Below are positions 52,568 to 63,600 of a stretch of DNA of 64,000 nucleotides, one piece after another. The notes beneath the pieces are model-generated. The model saw only the letters and a program-made list of their open reading frames with translations, did not search any database and was not told the origin of the DNA. The translations under genes were made by a program, and so were the position numbers. This DNA comes from Flectonema sp. DT1601 (Eukaryota; Euglenozoa; Diplonemea; Diplonemida; Diplonemidae), in contig OZ025814.1 in the NCBI GenBank assembly GCA_964019425.1, positions 882,001 to 946,000 of the forward strand, given 5' to 3'. Numbering within the stretch: the stretch's first letter is position 1; the number at the start of each line of letters is the position of its first letter.

Positions 52568-54268
52568 ATGGTGGTCCCGGCGGTTGGAGCAGTTGCCCGT
52601 CGGGTAACGCAGAATGTAGGAAGTGGGGTCAAGTTCTCACTTATAACAGATGAAGGTGTTTCAGGAAACCTCGATATGGAAACCGAAGATGTTGAGAGAT
52701 GTCGAGAGTTTGGAATTGAAGCCTGGGAATACGGTGATGATGATGTAATCAGAAATCTAAAACACGCTGCCCGCTCCAACCTAAACAGCTTTTCACGAAG
52801 AAAGGCTAGAGCAGCTACCCATACCTTACTTCCATTAGGACTTCTTAATGTGATAGCTGAATACTTACCTGCTGTTGATCTTGTTAGTCTTCCATTTTGC
52901 GGTCCGGTCCTATTCGTTGATCGTGACGATATTGTTTATCGTATTTTGTGTGAACGTTTGTTTCCGAAAATTGAACGAACAGGTAGTTGGCACGAGTTGT
53001 TTTCAAAACGAGTTAACACACGTCCTGAAGGATCAATAAATATAGGAAGTCTAACTTATATAATATCAGGAACAACAACTACTTATAAAACAGATAACAC
53101 GCCTCCACTTGCAGGGGCCTGGGGAATTGGAATAGGTGAAAGTACTAAAGTCGGAATATTCAGACTGAGGGATGCCCCAAATCCATACCTCGTAATTGAA
53201 ATATTTGTATCAGACACAGAACATGATGAGAAATCAATTATTACTTCAATTGTTGAAGACACTTCTCAGATGCTTCGAGAGCAGTACTCGATGATAGAAA
53301 AATCTGCTACTGTAGCTACTGTTCAACCTCCTTCAGCTTCTCAAGCAACATCTTGTAAAGTTGTTGTTATTGGTGCTGGTAATGTTGGGAAATCAGCTTT
53401 GTCAGTTCAGTACGTGCAAGAGACCTTCGTTTCGGATTATGATCCAAACATTTGTGATACTTATAAAAAACAAGACAAGGTTGATACTCACACCTGCTTC
53501 ATGGAAGTAGTTGACATGGCTGGACAGGAAGAGTACGCCAGCCTACGCTCTCAATACTACCGAAAGTATGTTTCTATTCGTTTCTCTAATTTAAAAGAGT
53601 TATTCACATGGCGAAAAGCAAAACAAACAAACAAACAGAGGTGATGGGTTTCTTGGTGTCTACAGCATCACTGATGCTGACTCACTAGAAGAAGTAAAGA
53701 GGCGATACAATGAAGTACTACTAGAGCGCAATGAGGTATGTTTTATTACTATTTACTCCAAGGACTTAATAGTAGTCCGAAGTCAGCACTTTACAAAAAA
53801 ATCTCAAAAAAAAAACAGGAATCAGCTCCACTGGTACTAGTCGCTAATAAGTGCGACCTGAACTCTGCTGAAAGACAAGTTAGTACTGAAATTGGCGAAC
53901 AGACTGCCGCTGGTATGAAAGCAGCTTTTTATGAAACCAGCGCAAAAGAGAGACTTAATGTTAATGAGGCGTTTCATCAACTAGTGAGGGCAGTCAGGAT
54001 TGAGAAAGGAGAGGTTCCGATTAAACAACAACACGAAGTACGTGCTGTGCCTTTAACAAATAAAGAATCATTTGATATCATTCACGAGAAGGTTCGAGAG
54101 AGGCACCTCATCCAACGAAATCCGCAACAACAACAAAATTTAATTCAAAACACGTGCGATGAGTTTTATTTAAATAATAGAACAGTTCCACCGCCACCAC
54201 CTCCAAGAAGGAAACGCCGATTCTCAAAGTCACTTCGGAAAAGAAAAGCAAAATGTGTAATAATGTAA
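52568..54268 (+). CDS. F-box-like domain fused to a Ras-like GTPase with CAAX box (three exons)
   Basis: Exons are 52568-53565, 53639-53735 and 53819-54268; introns of 73 and 83 bp (GTATGT...AACAG) restore a 514-residue frame. Residues ~86-150 look like an F-box (LLPLGLLNVIAEYLPAVDLV...LFPKI...WHELFSKR). Residues ~262-470 are a Ras-type GTPase: G1 GAGNVGKS (269-276), switch I YDPNICDTYKK, G3 DMAGQEEY (from 316), GFLGVYSI across exon 2, G4 NKCD, G5 ETSAK. Gly12 of Ras is present at the equivalent place as Asn (GAGNVGKS), and Gln61 is kept (GQE). The C terminus is polybasic and ends CVIM, a prenylation CAAX box. The fusion suggests membrane-linked, GTP-switched ubiquitin ligase adaptor function (inference). 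Confidence 0.88.
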
Positions 54269-55199
54269 TAAACAATTAATAAGTACATTGTTCTTCCCTA
54301 ATCGTTGTTATCAATGTTTACTTGAGACTTCTCGGAGTTCAGTAGTAACTTTTTTTCCATTCTATTTGCAATGTAAGTACAAATAATGAAAAAAACAAGA
54401 AAGGAAAAAAAAAAAAATTTAAAAAAAAAAAAAAAAAAATGATTGTTATAAATTTCACACTTTTTTTTGTCCTGTGTCACGAGACTTAACGGTATTGGCA
54501 TAGAGTGTCAAAGCTTTAAGTCGCAATCACACCTGTACATTCCCATCTCTACTTCCCTTTCCCTCACCCTTCCCTCGCACTATTTGTTTCTGTTAACTTC
54601 GTTAAATCGTTCGTCTCTATAGATCTCGTTATTGTTAATTGCATGATAGCGTTGCATGCGTTTGTTACTATTGTACCTTAAGTCACTAAGGATTGACTTT
54701 CTTTCCAATTTATGAAATACGATACAAACATTTTTTTTTGGAATATGATTGTTGGGTATTGATACTCTCTGCTTCTAAAGGGAATTATAATTCTGTGGCC
54801 CAAAATTAAGATTCGTCGTCGGTGTCGTTTTTTCGTAATCTTTTGTACCGTAATAGCTCCCTTCCTCATCCCCTTGTTTTAACCAATTAGAACATTTGGT
54901 ATTCTGAGAAGTAGCAAGAATTTCTGCATTTGGAATCTAACATCAGATTCAAGTTGAAAGGATGTTTTTCTATTCTTGTTCTTCTATTGGACTTCTTAGA
55001 AAGTTCGTTTCCAACCCCAGCTGTCTTTGTGCTGTGTTGTGGATGAAGTTGTTTTATAAGAAACGTGTTTTCTTTCAATTAAAAGAATAGAATTAAATGA
55101 CGCAGATATCTCAGCCTTGGGGGATACGAGTGACATCATTCTGTTGACGGTTAGGAAAAAATAATTATTCTCCAGTCCCCTTCATCCCCTTCCCACTAA
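54269..55199. other. Intergenic region, no gene seen
   Basis: AT-rich with an A tract at 54404-54439. No supported gene or RNA; the next start codon follows a C/T-rich stretch. Confidence 0.5.
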
Positions 55200-56180
55200 A
55201 TGATAGCATTCAGATATGCTTTTGATGGTCATACAGACGTAATGTCTGTTGCTATGAGTCCTGATGACTCGATGGTTGCAGCAGCGTGTTCTGATGGAAT
55301 AGTCAGATGTTATTCAATGAGAGGAGTTAAAGAAACATACAACGTCGATACCATGAGAAGCTTTCCTTCTAAACTACCAGCAACTTGCATTAGATTTAGA
55401 CCTCAATATATTGGATCCAGGACTAAGAATGTTGCCGTCATTTCAACTGTGATGGGAACTATTGAGAGATGGCATCTAACTTCAAGAAAGTGTATTTCAA
55501 CAATCACTGAAGAGAATGAAATATATTGTCTCGATTACAGAACTGATGGAATGTTGTTAGCGTCTGCTGGTAAAGATGGAATGATTCGAATATATGATGA
55601 AGAACACAAAGGGATATCATCAACCTTGAAATGGGCTGAAGCAACTGACTATCGTGAAGTTCCATCAGGTGCACACTCGTCACGAGTTCAAAGTGTAAAG
55701 TGGTTTCCTGGATCAGAGAATCTTCTAATTAGTGGAGGTTGGGATAAAACTGTTCAACTTTGGGACACCAGAGTCGATCACTCGATTGGTAGTTTTTACG
55801 GAGCTTACCTTTGTGGAGATGCTTTAGATATGACTTCTGATTGTAAACAAGTTGTGACAGCTTCCTGTAGAGATGAGAATCAAATTCAATTGTGGGATTT
55901 AGCTGCACCATCATGTCCTGTAGCAACTCTCTCTCTCCCTCAAAAAGCTGAGAAATGTCAATTCTACACAGCGTCTATATCACCAACAGGAAACCTTGCT
56001 GTGGGAGGTGCTACTGATTTAGTAATGTTCGATTCGTTTACTTCACCATCGTATTCTATTCTTAGTCCTGACTCTCATCCAATATTTACAAGTTGTTGGT
56101 CACGTGACGGTGAAACACTAATTGCAGCAGGTGCGAAGGGTAAGATATCTGTTTTTCAGAAGGTTGATGACAAACGCTAA
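55200..56180 (+). CDS. WD40-repeat protein
   Basis: The 326-residue protein is a single WD40 propeller with about six or seven blades: DGHTDVMSVAMSPDDSMVAA, YCLDYRTDGMLLASAGKDGM, VQSVKWFPGSENLLISGGWD-KTVQLWDTR, QIQLWDLA, and a last blade FTSCWSRDGETLIAAGAKGK. The SGGWDKTVQLWDTR blade resembles the Rae1/Bub3 type, but the family cannot be assigned safely. It has no other domain and no signal. WD40 propellers act as protein-interaction platforms. Confidence 0.8.
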   Translation: MIAFRYAFDGHTDVMSVAMSPDDSMVAAACSDGIVRCYSMRGVKETYNVDTMRSFPSKLPATCIRFRPQYIGSRTKNVAVISTVMGTIERWHLTSRKCISTITEENEIYCLDYRTDGMLLASAGKDGMIRIYDEEHKGISSTLKWAEATDYREVPSGAHSSRVQSVKWFPGSENLLISGGWDKTVQLWDTRVDHSIGSFYGAYLCGDALDMTSDCKQVVTASCRDENQIQLWDLAAPSCPVATLSLPQKAEKCQFYTASISPTGNLAVGGATDLVMFDSFTSPSYSILSPDSHPIFTSCWSRDGETLIAAGAKGKISVFQKVDDKR

Positions 56181-56738
56181 TATAGTGTTTGGATGACACT
56201 ACTGGTTCCTTACCTTAAATGGTTGCATTGCAAATACCTGACCTGTGTAGACTCCCGTCAACTATAAAGTTGAAATATGACTGCAGCGATAATATAAAAC
56301 ACATTCGAGTAGAGTTGGTAATGAACATTCATACATCAACACCAACATATTTATAACTAATTATTTAACAGATGACTCTCCTTGAGGATAAGTCATGCGA
56401 ATGGAGTATTTTCGGAGTTTATTTGTTTCCTTACTCTTACTGGTTACACTGAGCCAGTACAAGCTGGAGCTACCTGACCCTGAAGTGCTAATGTTCTCCC
56501 CATCTTCCCATCCTCACTTCTGTTCAATAACAAACTTACTTACTTTTGGGCTAACCATAAAAAGGTTGATGAGAATAGTTTTATCGTATTATTTATAACA
56601 CGAATTACACAACAAACGACGACAACAACAACGATGGTGATGATGATGATGATCTGTTCCAGAAGTAGTGAGGGCTGACGTTATGAGTAATCTCCCAACT
56701 ATTTATTTTCTAACAGCCAATAATTAAATTAAAAAACA
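56181..56738. other. Intergenic region with (GAT)n run
   Basis: Contains a short ACA/GAT microsatellite (about 56617-56653) and ends in a TATTTTCTAACAG acceptor (AG 56715-56716) for the next gene. The 67-residue frame at 56395 is not convincing. Confidence 0.5.
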
Positions 56739-58244
56739 ATGAACAGACTAACCACAGTAATCGGTCGCCGTGCACGGAAGAAGTTGGATGTTAACTATCT
56801 GAACCCTAAGCAAGTAACAAAACACAGATTTTCAAGAGAAGACAAAACGAGATTTGGATTAACACCGATGAAGGATTTCTTTAGTATTCAAGAAGAAGGT
56901 TTTAAGTTTTTCGATGCCGGATCGAATACTGAATATCACAAAGCTGTGAGCGAGATTGCTCAAATCCACTACAGAAGGTGTGCTTCCCTATCAAGCAATC
57001 AAAAGGGACTCACACTGCTATCTGAAAGACGAGGAGGAGCATCTGAAATTGTTCAGACAACTTATTCAAAAGTTGGTGACAAAGTACTCATCAACACTCC
57101 AAATGAAGACGCCACGAAGTCGTTTATCACAAACGGTTCAGACAGCACTATTCGAAATGCTGTTATATCTGCGAAGGATTCCGAAGGGGAAAATATTTTT
57201 ATTAAAGCAGCCATTCGAAATGATGACGGAACTCCTAAAGACGGAATTACTATTAAGAAATCAGCGAATGACTTTAATCAAATTGAAGTATCTTTTGACA
57301 ACTTTGAGTGTGAAGCAGAACTCATCATAGATGACATCACTGATGTTAAAAAAGAACGACTCGCAGCAAGCATCTATCAGCTGGGGGAGATCCGACTCGC
57401 ATTGAAACAAATCAACCAAATTGGAAGACAAAGACAAATTATCGATGCCTCCGGAGAAGCTTCTATCCCTCTCAATAATTCTTTTAAACAAGAACTGACG
57501 TCCGTCATTGCCAAATACATGGCAGCTTTCACCTGTTGTAAAACTGCAATGATAGATCTTTCAAATATCAAAATCAACTCACTCAAAATCCAACTCCATG
57601 ACCTGCTTTGTAATGTAAAGACCCTTCTGAGCTCAATGGGAGGATCTGTAAATACTGTTTTCCCGAATGAGTCGAAATTACATTTATGGCCAGGTGACAA
57701 CAGAATACTAACTCAAGAAGTAGCGAGGGATGTAATAAATGAAGAAGGTTACGCTAATTACTCCTGGACAGATGAAGACTTTCGTGTTATTTATCCGAAT
57801 GTATTACTCGTGTTGAGACTTGTTGAATTATCTGAAGGGGTGGACTCTGCCTCACGATTCCGCCGTATTTTCAAAGCCCGTGAGAAGGCCACTCGCGTAG
57901 TCCTTTCTCAACAGGTTGTTGCAGCTGATGTTAATAAAGTAAATGCTTACGAGTATTGGATTTCATCGTGTTCTGATCACACGCAGTCTTTTTTCCGATC
58001 TGTAACAGAGCGTCAATTCTTTCACGACTTCACTCAGTGTGCTCAGATAGCTCAGCCTTCTATATCACCGACTCTGAATTCATGGGCTCTACTTTATGGA
58101 ATGAATTGTATTCTTAGTGATATTCATTACTTTACTTATAGAAAACTTGTTACTGTTCCCAGATACTCAGAACTAGTGCAGCTGCAAAAAGAATACGTTG
58201 ATGACTTGGTTCTTGACGCGCCAAGTATCATTGACTGTCTCTGA
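56739..58244 (+). CDS. Acyl-CoA oxidase/dehydrogenase-like protein, probably catalytically inactive
   Basis: The 501-residue protein aligns by eye with acyl-CoA oxidases: LTLLSERRGGASEIVQTT for the flavin-binding TELGHGSN block (~residues 91-108), a beta-domain with KSFITNG and GITI, a helical part, then MGGSVNT for CGGHGYS and LWPGDNRILTQEVAR for TFEGDNTVLxxQxAR (~residues 317-330). In the last block the Glu that serves as catalytic base in the family is Pro318. The TELGHGSN block is also badly changed and the protein is shorter than peroxisomal oxidases (~650). No PTS1 tripeptide is present (it ends DCL). A regulatory or structural role is more likely than oxidation, unless the base is elsewhere. 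Confidence 0.65.
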   Translation: MNRLTTVIGRRARKKLDVNYLNPKQVTKHRFSREDKTRFGLTPMKDFFSIQEEGFKFFDAGSNTEYHKAVSEIAQIHYRRCASLSSNQKGLTLLSERRGGASEIVQTTYSKVGDKVLINTPNEDATKSFITNGSDSTIRNAVISAKDSEGENIFIKAAIRNDDGTPKDGITIKKSANDFNQIEVSFDNFECEAELIIDDITDVKKERLAASIYQLGEIRLALKQINQIGRQRQIIDASGEASIPLNNSFKQELTSVIAKYMAAFTCCKTAMIDLSNIKINSLKIQLHDLLCNVKTLLSSMGGSVNTVFPNESKLHLWPGDNRILTQEVARDVINEEGYANYSWTDEDFRVIYPNVLLVLRLVELSEGVDSASRFRRIFKAREKATRVVLSQQVVAADVNKVNAYEYWISSCSDHTQSFFRSVTERQFFHDFTQCAQIAQPSISPTLNSWALLYGMNCILSDIHYFTYRKLVTVPRYSELVQLQKEYVDDLVLDAPSIIDCL

Positions 58245-58535
58245 GCTCGCTTAGGATACTACCACTCGAACTGTGGTTTGGAATAGAATATAATTGATCG
58301 GTTGTTTATCTCTTTTTTTGTACCGACGTTGTCGTTATTTCTTAACCAAATAAGATTCTCTGAATTGGTTTGAATTAGGATTCGGAATTTCAACTCTCAC
58401 TTGAGCAACACAATACTTGCTGTAAAATCAGTTGAACGGTACTCGTCAATAATTTGGTTTTTGTTTGTTAGTTTTTTTTTTTTTTTTTTTGATATTATTT
58501 TCTACTCAAAACAAAAGGAATAAATTAAGTGATAA

Positions 58536-59195
58536 ATGTCGTCTACTTGTTGTCAAATGATTCAACACGAAGAGAGTAACGAATCGGAGTCAACAACAGC
58601 ATCTGTTGTTTTGATAAGAAAGGCAACGCATAGCGACACTGATACCATCAGGCAATTTAGAGAAGAACAAGGTGATAGGGGAGGTTGGAGTATTGGAGGT
58701 GAAAAATTAAGAAAGAGTAAAGAACAAGGATTGTCATTTATTATTGAATACGACGATCGTATAATCGGAATGACTGATGTCGTTGATAACGGAAAAGGAG
58801 TCTTCGAGTTATGTAACGCTTTGATAGATAACAGCTTCACTGGATATGGACTTCTAAGAAAAGTTATTTGTAAAGTGGCTGCGAGGGAGCTTCATCGAAT
58901 GTCATCCTCAGAACATGACATGTTTACGGTAGCCTTGAGTAAGGCTAGTTTACTAAAATCATTTTTAACTTCTGGATTTGTCCCTCTTAAGTCTCCACCA
59001 CCTCAGTTATATTCGGAATGTCAGAACTGTCCACGAGTTTCCTACTCCAGTTCTGGTTGTCTCGACTGTTGCTGTGACTTCCTCGCTCTCCCAAGAGATC
59101 TCTGGGATATTGAGGATTCACCTCCAACTGTTTTACATTCGAGGGTAGTCGACAGAGAGCATATTCGTATTGAATATGAGAACTCACTTGAGTGA
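58536..59195 (+). CDS. GNAT-family acetyltransferase with Cys-rich C terminus
   Basis: Residues ~20-155 of this 219-residue protein follow the GNAT fold: IRKATHSDTDTIRQF at the start, an EYDDRIIGMTDVV strand pair, NSFTGYGLLRKVICKVAARE for motif A (acetyl-CoA-binding loop; the Q/RxxGxG/A is degenerate), and MFTVAL...SFLTSGF for the final beta strand. The C-terminal ~65 residues contain a Cys cluster (CQNC...CLDCCC) that could bind zinc. The substrate is unknown. The start lies 70 nt after a T tract. Confidence 0.6.
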   Translation: MSSTCCQMIQHEESNESESTTASVVLIRKATHSDTDTIRQFREEQGDRGGWSIGGEKLRKSKEQGLSFIIEYDDRIIGMTDVVDNGKGVFELCNALIDNSFTGYGLLRKVICKVAARELHRMSSSEHDMFTVALSKASLLKSFLTSGFVPLKSPPPQLYSECQNCPRVSYSSSGCLDCCCDFLALPRDLWDIEDSPPTVLHSRVVDREHIRIEYENSLE

Positions 59196-60678
59196 GTCAC
59201 AAATAGTAATCTGATTAGTGCGTTTTAATTATTGTGATCTTCGATTCATTGTAAAACTACTTGCGTTACGATTATCGTTCTTTACATTACAATTTTTTTT
59301 TATTCCTTTACGTTTTCTTAGTGAATTACCGAAATATTAATAATCGTTACCTGAATCATTGGCAATCTCTCCTTCATAGTAAGGTGTAGATAAAGCTATT
59401 CAATATGGGTTGATTGTATTAAATGAGTATTTCGAAGAGGGAAGGTAACGAACACGACAAAAAACATAATGATAGTGTCGGGAATTATCTTTTTTTTTTT
59501 TTTTTTTTCCTCCTCTCATTTTTTGAGAGAGAATCTCTGCATGCCAATTTCGAAGTGAATATAAAACACCATACCAACACTTGGAACCATTTTTTCACAG
59601 TAACGGTACTGAATTGCTGTCAGTTCATTTAGCCCATCACTCCATTCTACTGTACTACCAACTCAACTCTTGTCTTCACTTGCTATCTTTTTTATAGAAT
59701 AGAATAATATTATTATTATTCTTTGGCGGAAATATTCTTCTTTCCTCTGGTCCGGAGCAGTTAAGACCTAAAACTGACCGTCTCTTGAGCTTCTTTTTGA
59801 TTTCTGTTTCTCACAGATTGGCAGTTTTCGCGTAGCTTAAATCTTTATGGTACACCGTTAAAAGCCTTGTTAGGTAAACCTGACAATTAGGGAAGAGCCA
59901 CGGATATTTTTTTTTTTAAATTTTTTTTTTCGTGATATGGCGGCATTACACGCATGTGATCATTTTCATGAACGAGGTGTTTTAAAAGTATTTATTACTC
60001 TCATTTCTGTATTTTTTTGTTTTTGTTTTCAATGTTAGTCTCTGAGCAAGGTGGACAGCTGGGGTATTAATCCTTCAGCCGAAGCGATAGAAACACAATC
60101 CTCGTGATTGAGTCATCTACTGGTGGGGGGGGGTTACCCCCCCTGAAGTCATCAGTTTTTAACTTGCGAACTAACTCTTCTCCCAACCCCTCGTAAGTCT
60201 ACTAAAGAGTTTTTTGAAACTCCTCGTGCGATATTACAGCATGCTGAAAGAAGTGTCTTCGCACGTCTGGTGAGTGAGTACGGTGAGTGGAAACCCTTTT
60301 TACTTTTTTATTATTCATCTCCCCCATGAACATAACCACTGATTGATATCTCATATTGTACACGAGGTCTGTTAAGATGGTAAATAAATAACCATGTTGA
60401 CGTGGTTGCAAACGCGATGATACTACGGACAGACCTGGTACCACAGAATCCTTACTTTCTTCACTGAAGAGGGTTGGGTAAGGGAAGGGTTTGGTGAAAG
60501 ATTTATTTTTTACTTATATCCGGAAAAACTTGTCACTTTTGTTCGATTCCTACAATTTATTGATTTGATTTTTAGTTATTTTATATTGTGACGACTACTA
60601 CTTTAGCTAATACTAACTTATGTTATTTATTGTTTTTGATGTTACTGAATTTACTTTGACTACCAGGTGGTAGCCTCA
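59196..60678. other. Intergenic region, no gene seen
   Basis: AT-rich with a G9-TTA-C7 hairpin at 60125-60143 and several T tracts. Short frames on both strands are not supported. It ends in a TTTGACTACCAG acceptor (AG 60665-60666). Confidence 0.55.
60125..60143. other. G9-TTA-C7 hairpin
   Basis: A 7-bp all-GC stem closes a 3- to 5-nt loop in otherwise AT-rich DNA. A related sequence, with GGGTTACC then CTGAAG, lies at 45861-45888. Confidence 0.6.
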
Positions 60679-63600
60679 ATGAAAGGCGTCACTGATGGTT
60701 GCGACAAAGAGAAAGACTATGGTGGAAAAGAAGCAATAAAAGGATATGCAGAAAGACATAAATTGCTATCGTTAGTCGATACGATGGTTGATGAGCTGTT
60801 GAAAATTAAACCTCCTAATCCGAGAGGCTTTTTGGTGAGTCATTTTTCAAAATCAAATAATGAATTAAACGAAACACCCACCACTGGAACGACAACAGTA
60901 GCCGGTACACCTTCTGCTTCAACAGATACTCCAATTGGATCTATTAGAAAACAATCAACTGATGGCTCAGCAACTTCAGAAGGAAAGACCGCTCGTTTTG
61001 CTGACCAATCCCTTCACACTGAACTTGCAAAGCTTTGGAATAGCTGCAGTAAGGAAGCAATTTCTGCTGAAAATAAACTGCAGGCCTTTGGAAGTCGCTT
61101 GAAGAAAGCGCTTCCGCAAGAGGTACCTCCGAACGCGTGGGCAATCGCATTTCAACACAGCATGACTTCTCCCTCAGCATTGATAGGTTCTGTGAGTCAA
61201 AAAAATATCGCAGCGACACCCGGTGTGACTACTCCAACTTCACAAGCAGATGTCACAATTGTTGACGTCGGTAATACGAAATTCGACGCAACAGAAGACG
61301 GTAAGAACGAACACGCTGACAACGTTGAGAGAATTCGATTCTACGAAGACTCATACAAACCTCCTTTGGATGTATTTCAGGCAAGAAACTCCTTAAGGAA
61401 GTGGCACGCTGCTGGAAAGAAGTTATGGCCCAACGAATCAATAAAATGCCTCGAAAATAATTGTCGCACAATGACTGAACACCACACTTATGGAGAGTCA
61501 ATGGAAGTTGTGTTGCCTCTCTTTGTTTACAGTGTAACGATATTTCGTAATATTTGTTGGTCGATGTGGGTTTCGACTAAAGTACAAAACAAAGATGGAA
61601 CAATTGTCCAACTTGGAAGATGGATAGAAGTCCACGACTACCAATACCTCGAAAGAGAATATATGAAATGGCAGGAGAAACAAGATCCGAAATATCCGAC
61701 TCCTCTTAAAATAGAAATTCCAGACAACGAATCAAAGGGGCCGTGGGACAAACTAAAAGAACGAGTCAAAAGCGAAGTTCGTTGTGAAGCTCGCAAATCG
61801 ATACTTGGAGACTCTGAAGCTCACACTCTAAATATAAATGATATTTGGAAAGGGAATGAGTTGAGGACGCTTTTTCACGACGGGAACTTTATAAATAACA
61901 ACAACGACATTATAAAATCAGAATACGTCGATTCGTGGAAGGGATTAACATTCATGGCTGAGCAGAACCCAAAATCAAACGCTGACGCAGACGTAGACTC
62001 TGAAGTAGCAGCTGAGCTTTCACTTGCACGTTACGAACTCTTAAACGAGATCGATAAGACGACAGGTTACAGGAAGTTCCCTTTATCTGATACGATTGCA
62101 TGGCTTCCTCATCCTATTGTATTCCAAAGAGAACGATCATCTACTCCACCACTATCCATCCGTAAGAAGTCTAGTGTATCCTCAGCAAAGCCCTCCATTG
62201 AAGATAGAAATACTCCTCGTTGTAATAAACAAAGCTTTGTGGGTATGTATTTTATTGTTTCGTATGAATAAAAAAAATGAGAATACGAATTAACAACAAA
62301 AACAGGATCACCAAAGATACCAATCTCACTCAGTGACATACCTCCACCAGGAATGTTGGAATATTTGCAAAGTAGGAGGAGTTGTGAATATTTAGTTTAC
62401 GGGAACCTCAAAAGTAATTCACTTCGAAAAGATACGCAGTTTGCTCCAATGCAAAAACTAATCGAGGAATGCCTGCTTCAGAAAAACCAGCAGCAGTACA
62501 ATGACAAACTTCATGAAAAGTTAGACGAAATACTTGACAAGAAAGATAAGTTTATAACTACATTAAGAGACGGTTTAATAAAACCAAAACTTGGACAAGG
62601 CTACCAATCAGAACAAGAAAACGATCAGTTGAATGCTGACCCACCAACTCCACTTCAAATAGCGCACTCACTTGACATTCAACAGGTCACTTGGAAGAAT
62701 CCAAAAAGTAATGAAGATGTTAGTCTTTATGCTTCACTTAGTGGTTCATCATTTTCTATTATGACTCAAGAACGTGAAGAGAGTACTCCTCTCTACAGAT
62801 GTTGTGAAGAATATGAAGATCAACCTTTTTGGCACCTCAACGCGACAATGCGATCGCTTCAAAATAAAATCCAACCTCAGCTGTCGATCAACTACAACAC
62901 ACTTCATCAATCACAAGTAACAAAAGAAACTAAAGGTAGAGTTTGTAAGTTTGGACTTGGATGCAGCTCTGATCTTGGCCGTGGACTTGGATGCCTTCGA
63001 GCCATAACTCTGTCTCCAGGTTTGCAAAAACATTTAGCGCTACTAAGAGGATGGTATTGGGCTTGTGCGTTCACCAGTAAGGATACTCATTACCAAGTTA
63101 AATGGCATTGTAAGAATCGAGAAGATATTCCTCAAGACTATATAGATCCTCGAAAACATGAACAAGTTGGATGGTGGGCTGTTGACTACAGCAGCAACAA
63201 GGACTCTTACTCAACTCATTACTTACCCACAAACTGTGACTTAGCACTAGGAGCCTATATGATTGATCAAGTGAGACCTTTACTTTATTATGTACAAGAG
63301 GCAATGGAAAATATGAACACTGAAATCCACGATAATGAAAACCAATACATATGCGCTCCTTTAGACGGTCGGCGTATTAAAGGATACAGAGGGCTAAAGG
63401 GAGCGAAACTAAATAGAAAGGCTTACTCTCGTGGAAATGTTGTACTTTGGTCAAGTTTTTCGAGTACCTCATTAGATCAAGGCATCTCTCACTCATACGC
63501 AGCAGGTAAAGACGCTTCTGTTTTTATAATTGAAGGGTACTCATGTAGACTAATCGCTCCTTGGTCTCGATTCGGTCGTGAAGAAGAATGGTTATTCCCA

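Noticed and set aside
56395-56598. 67-residue frame with a hydrophobic start
   Set aside because: It ends short, has no following gene features and lies in a UTR-like interval.
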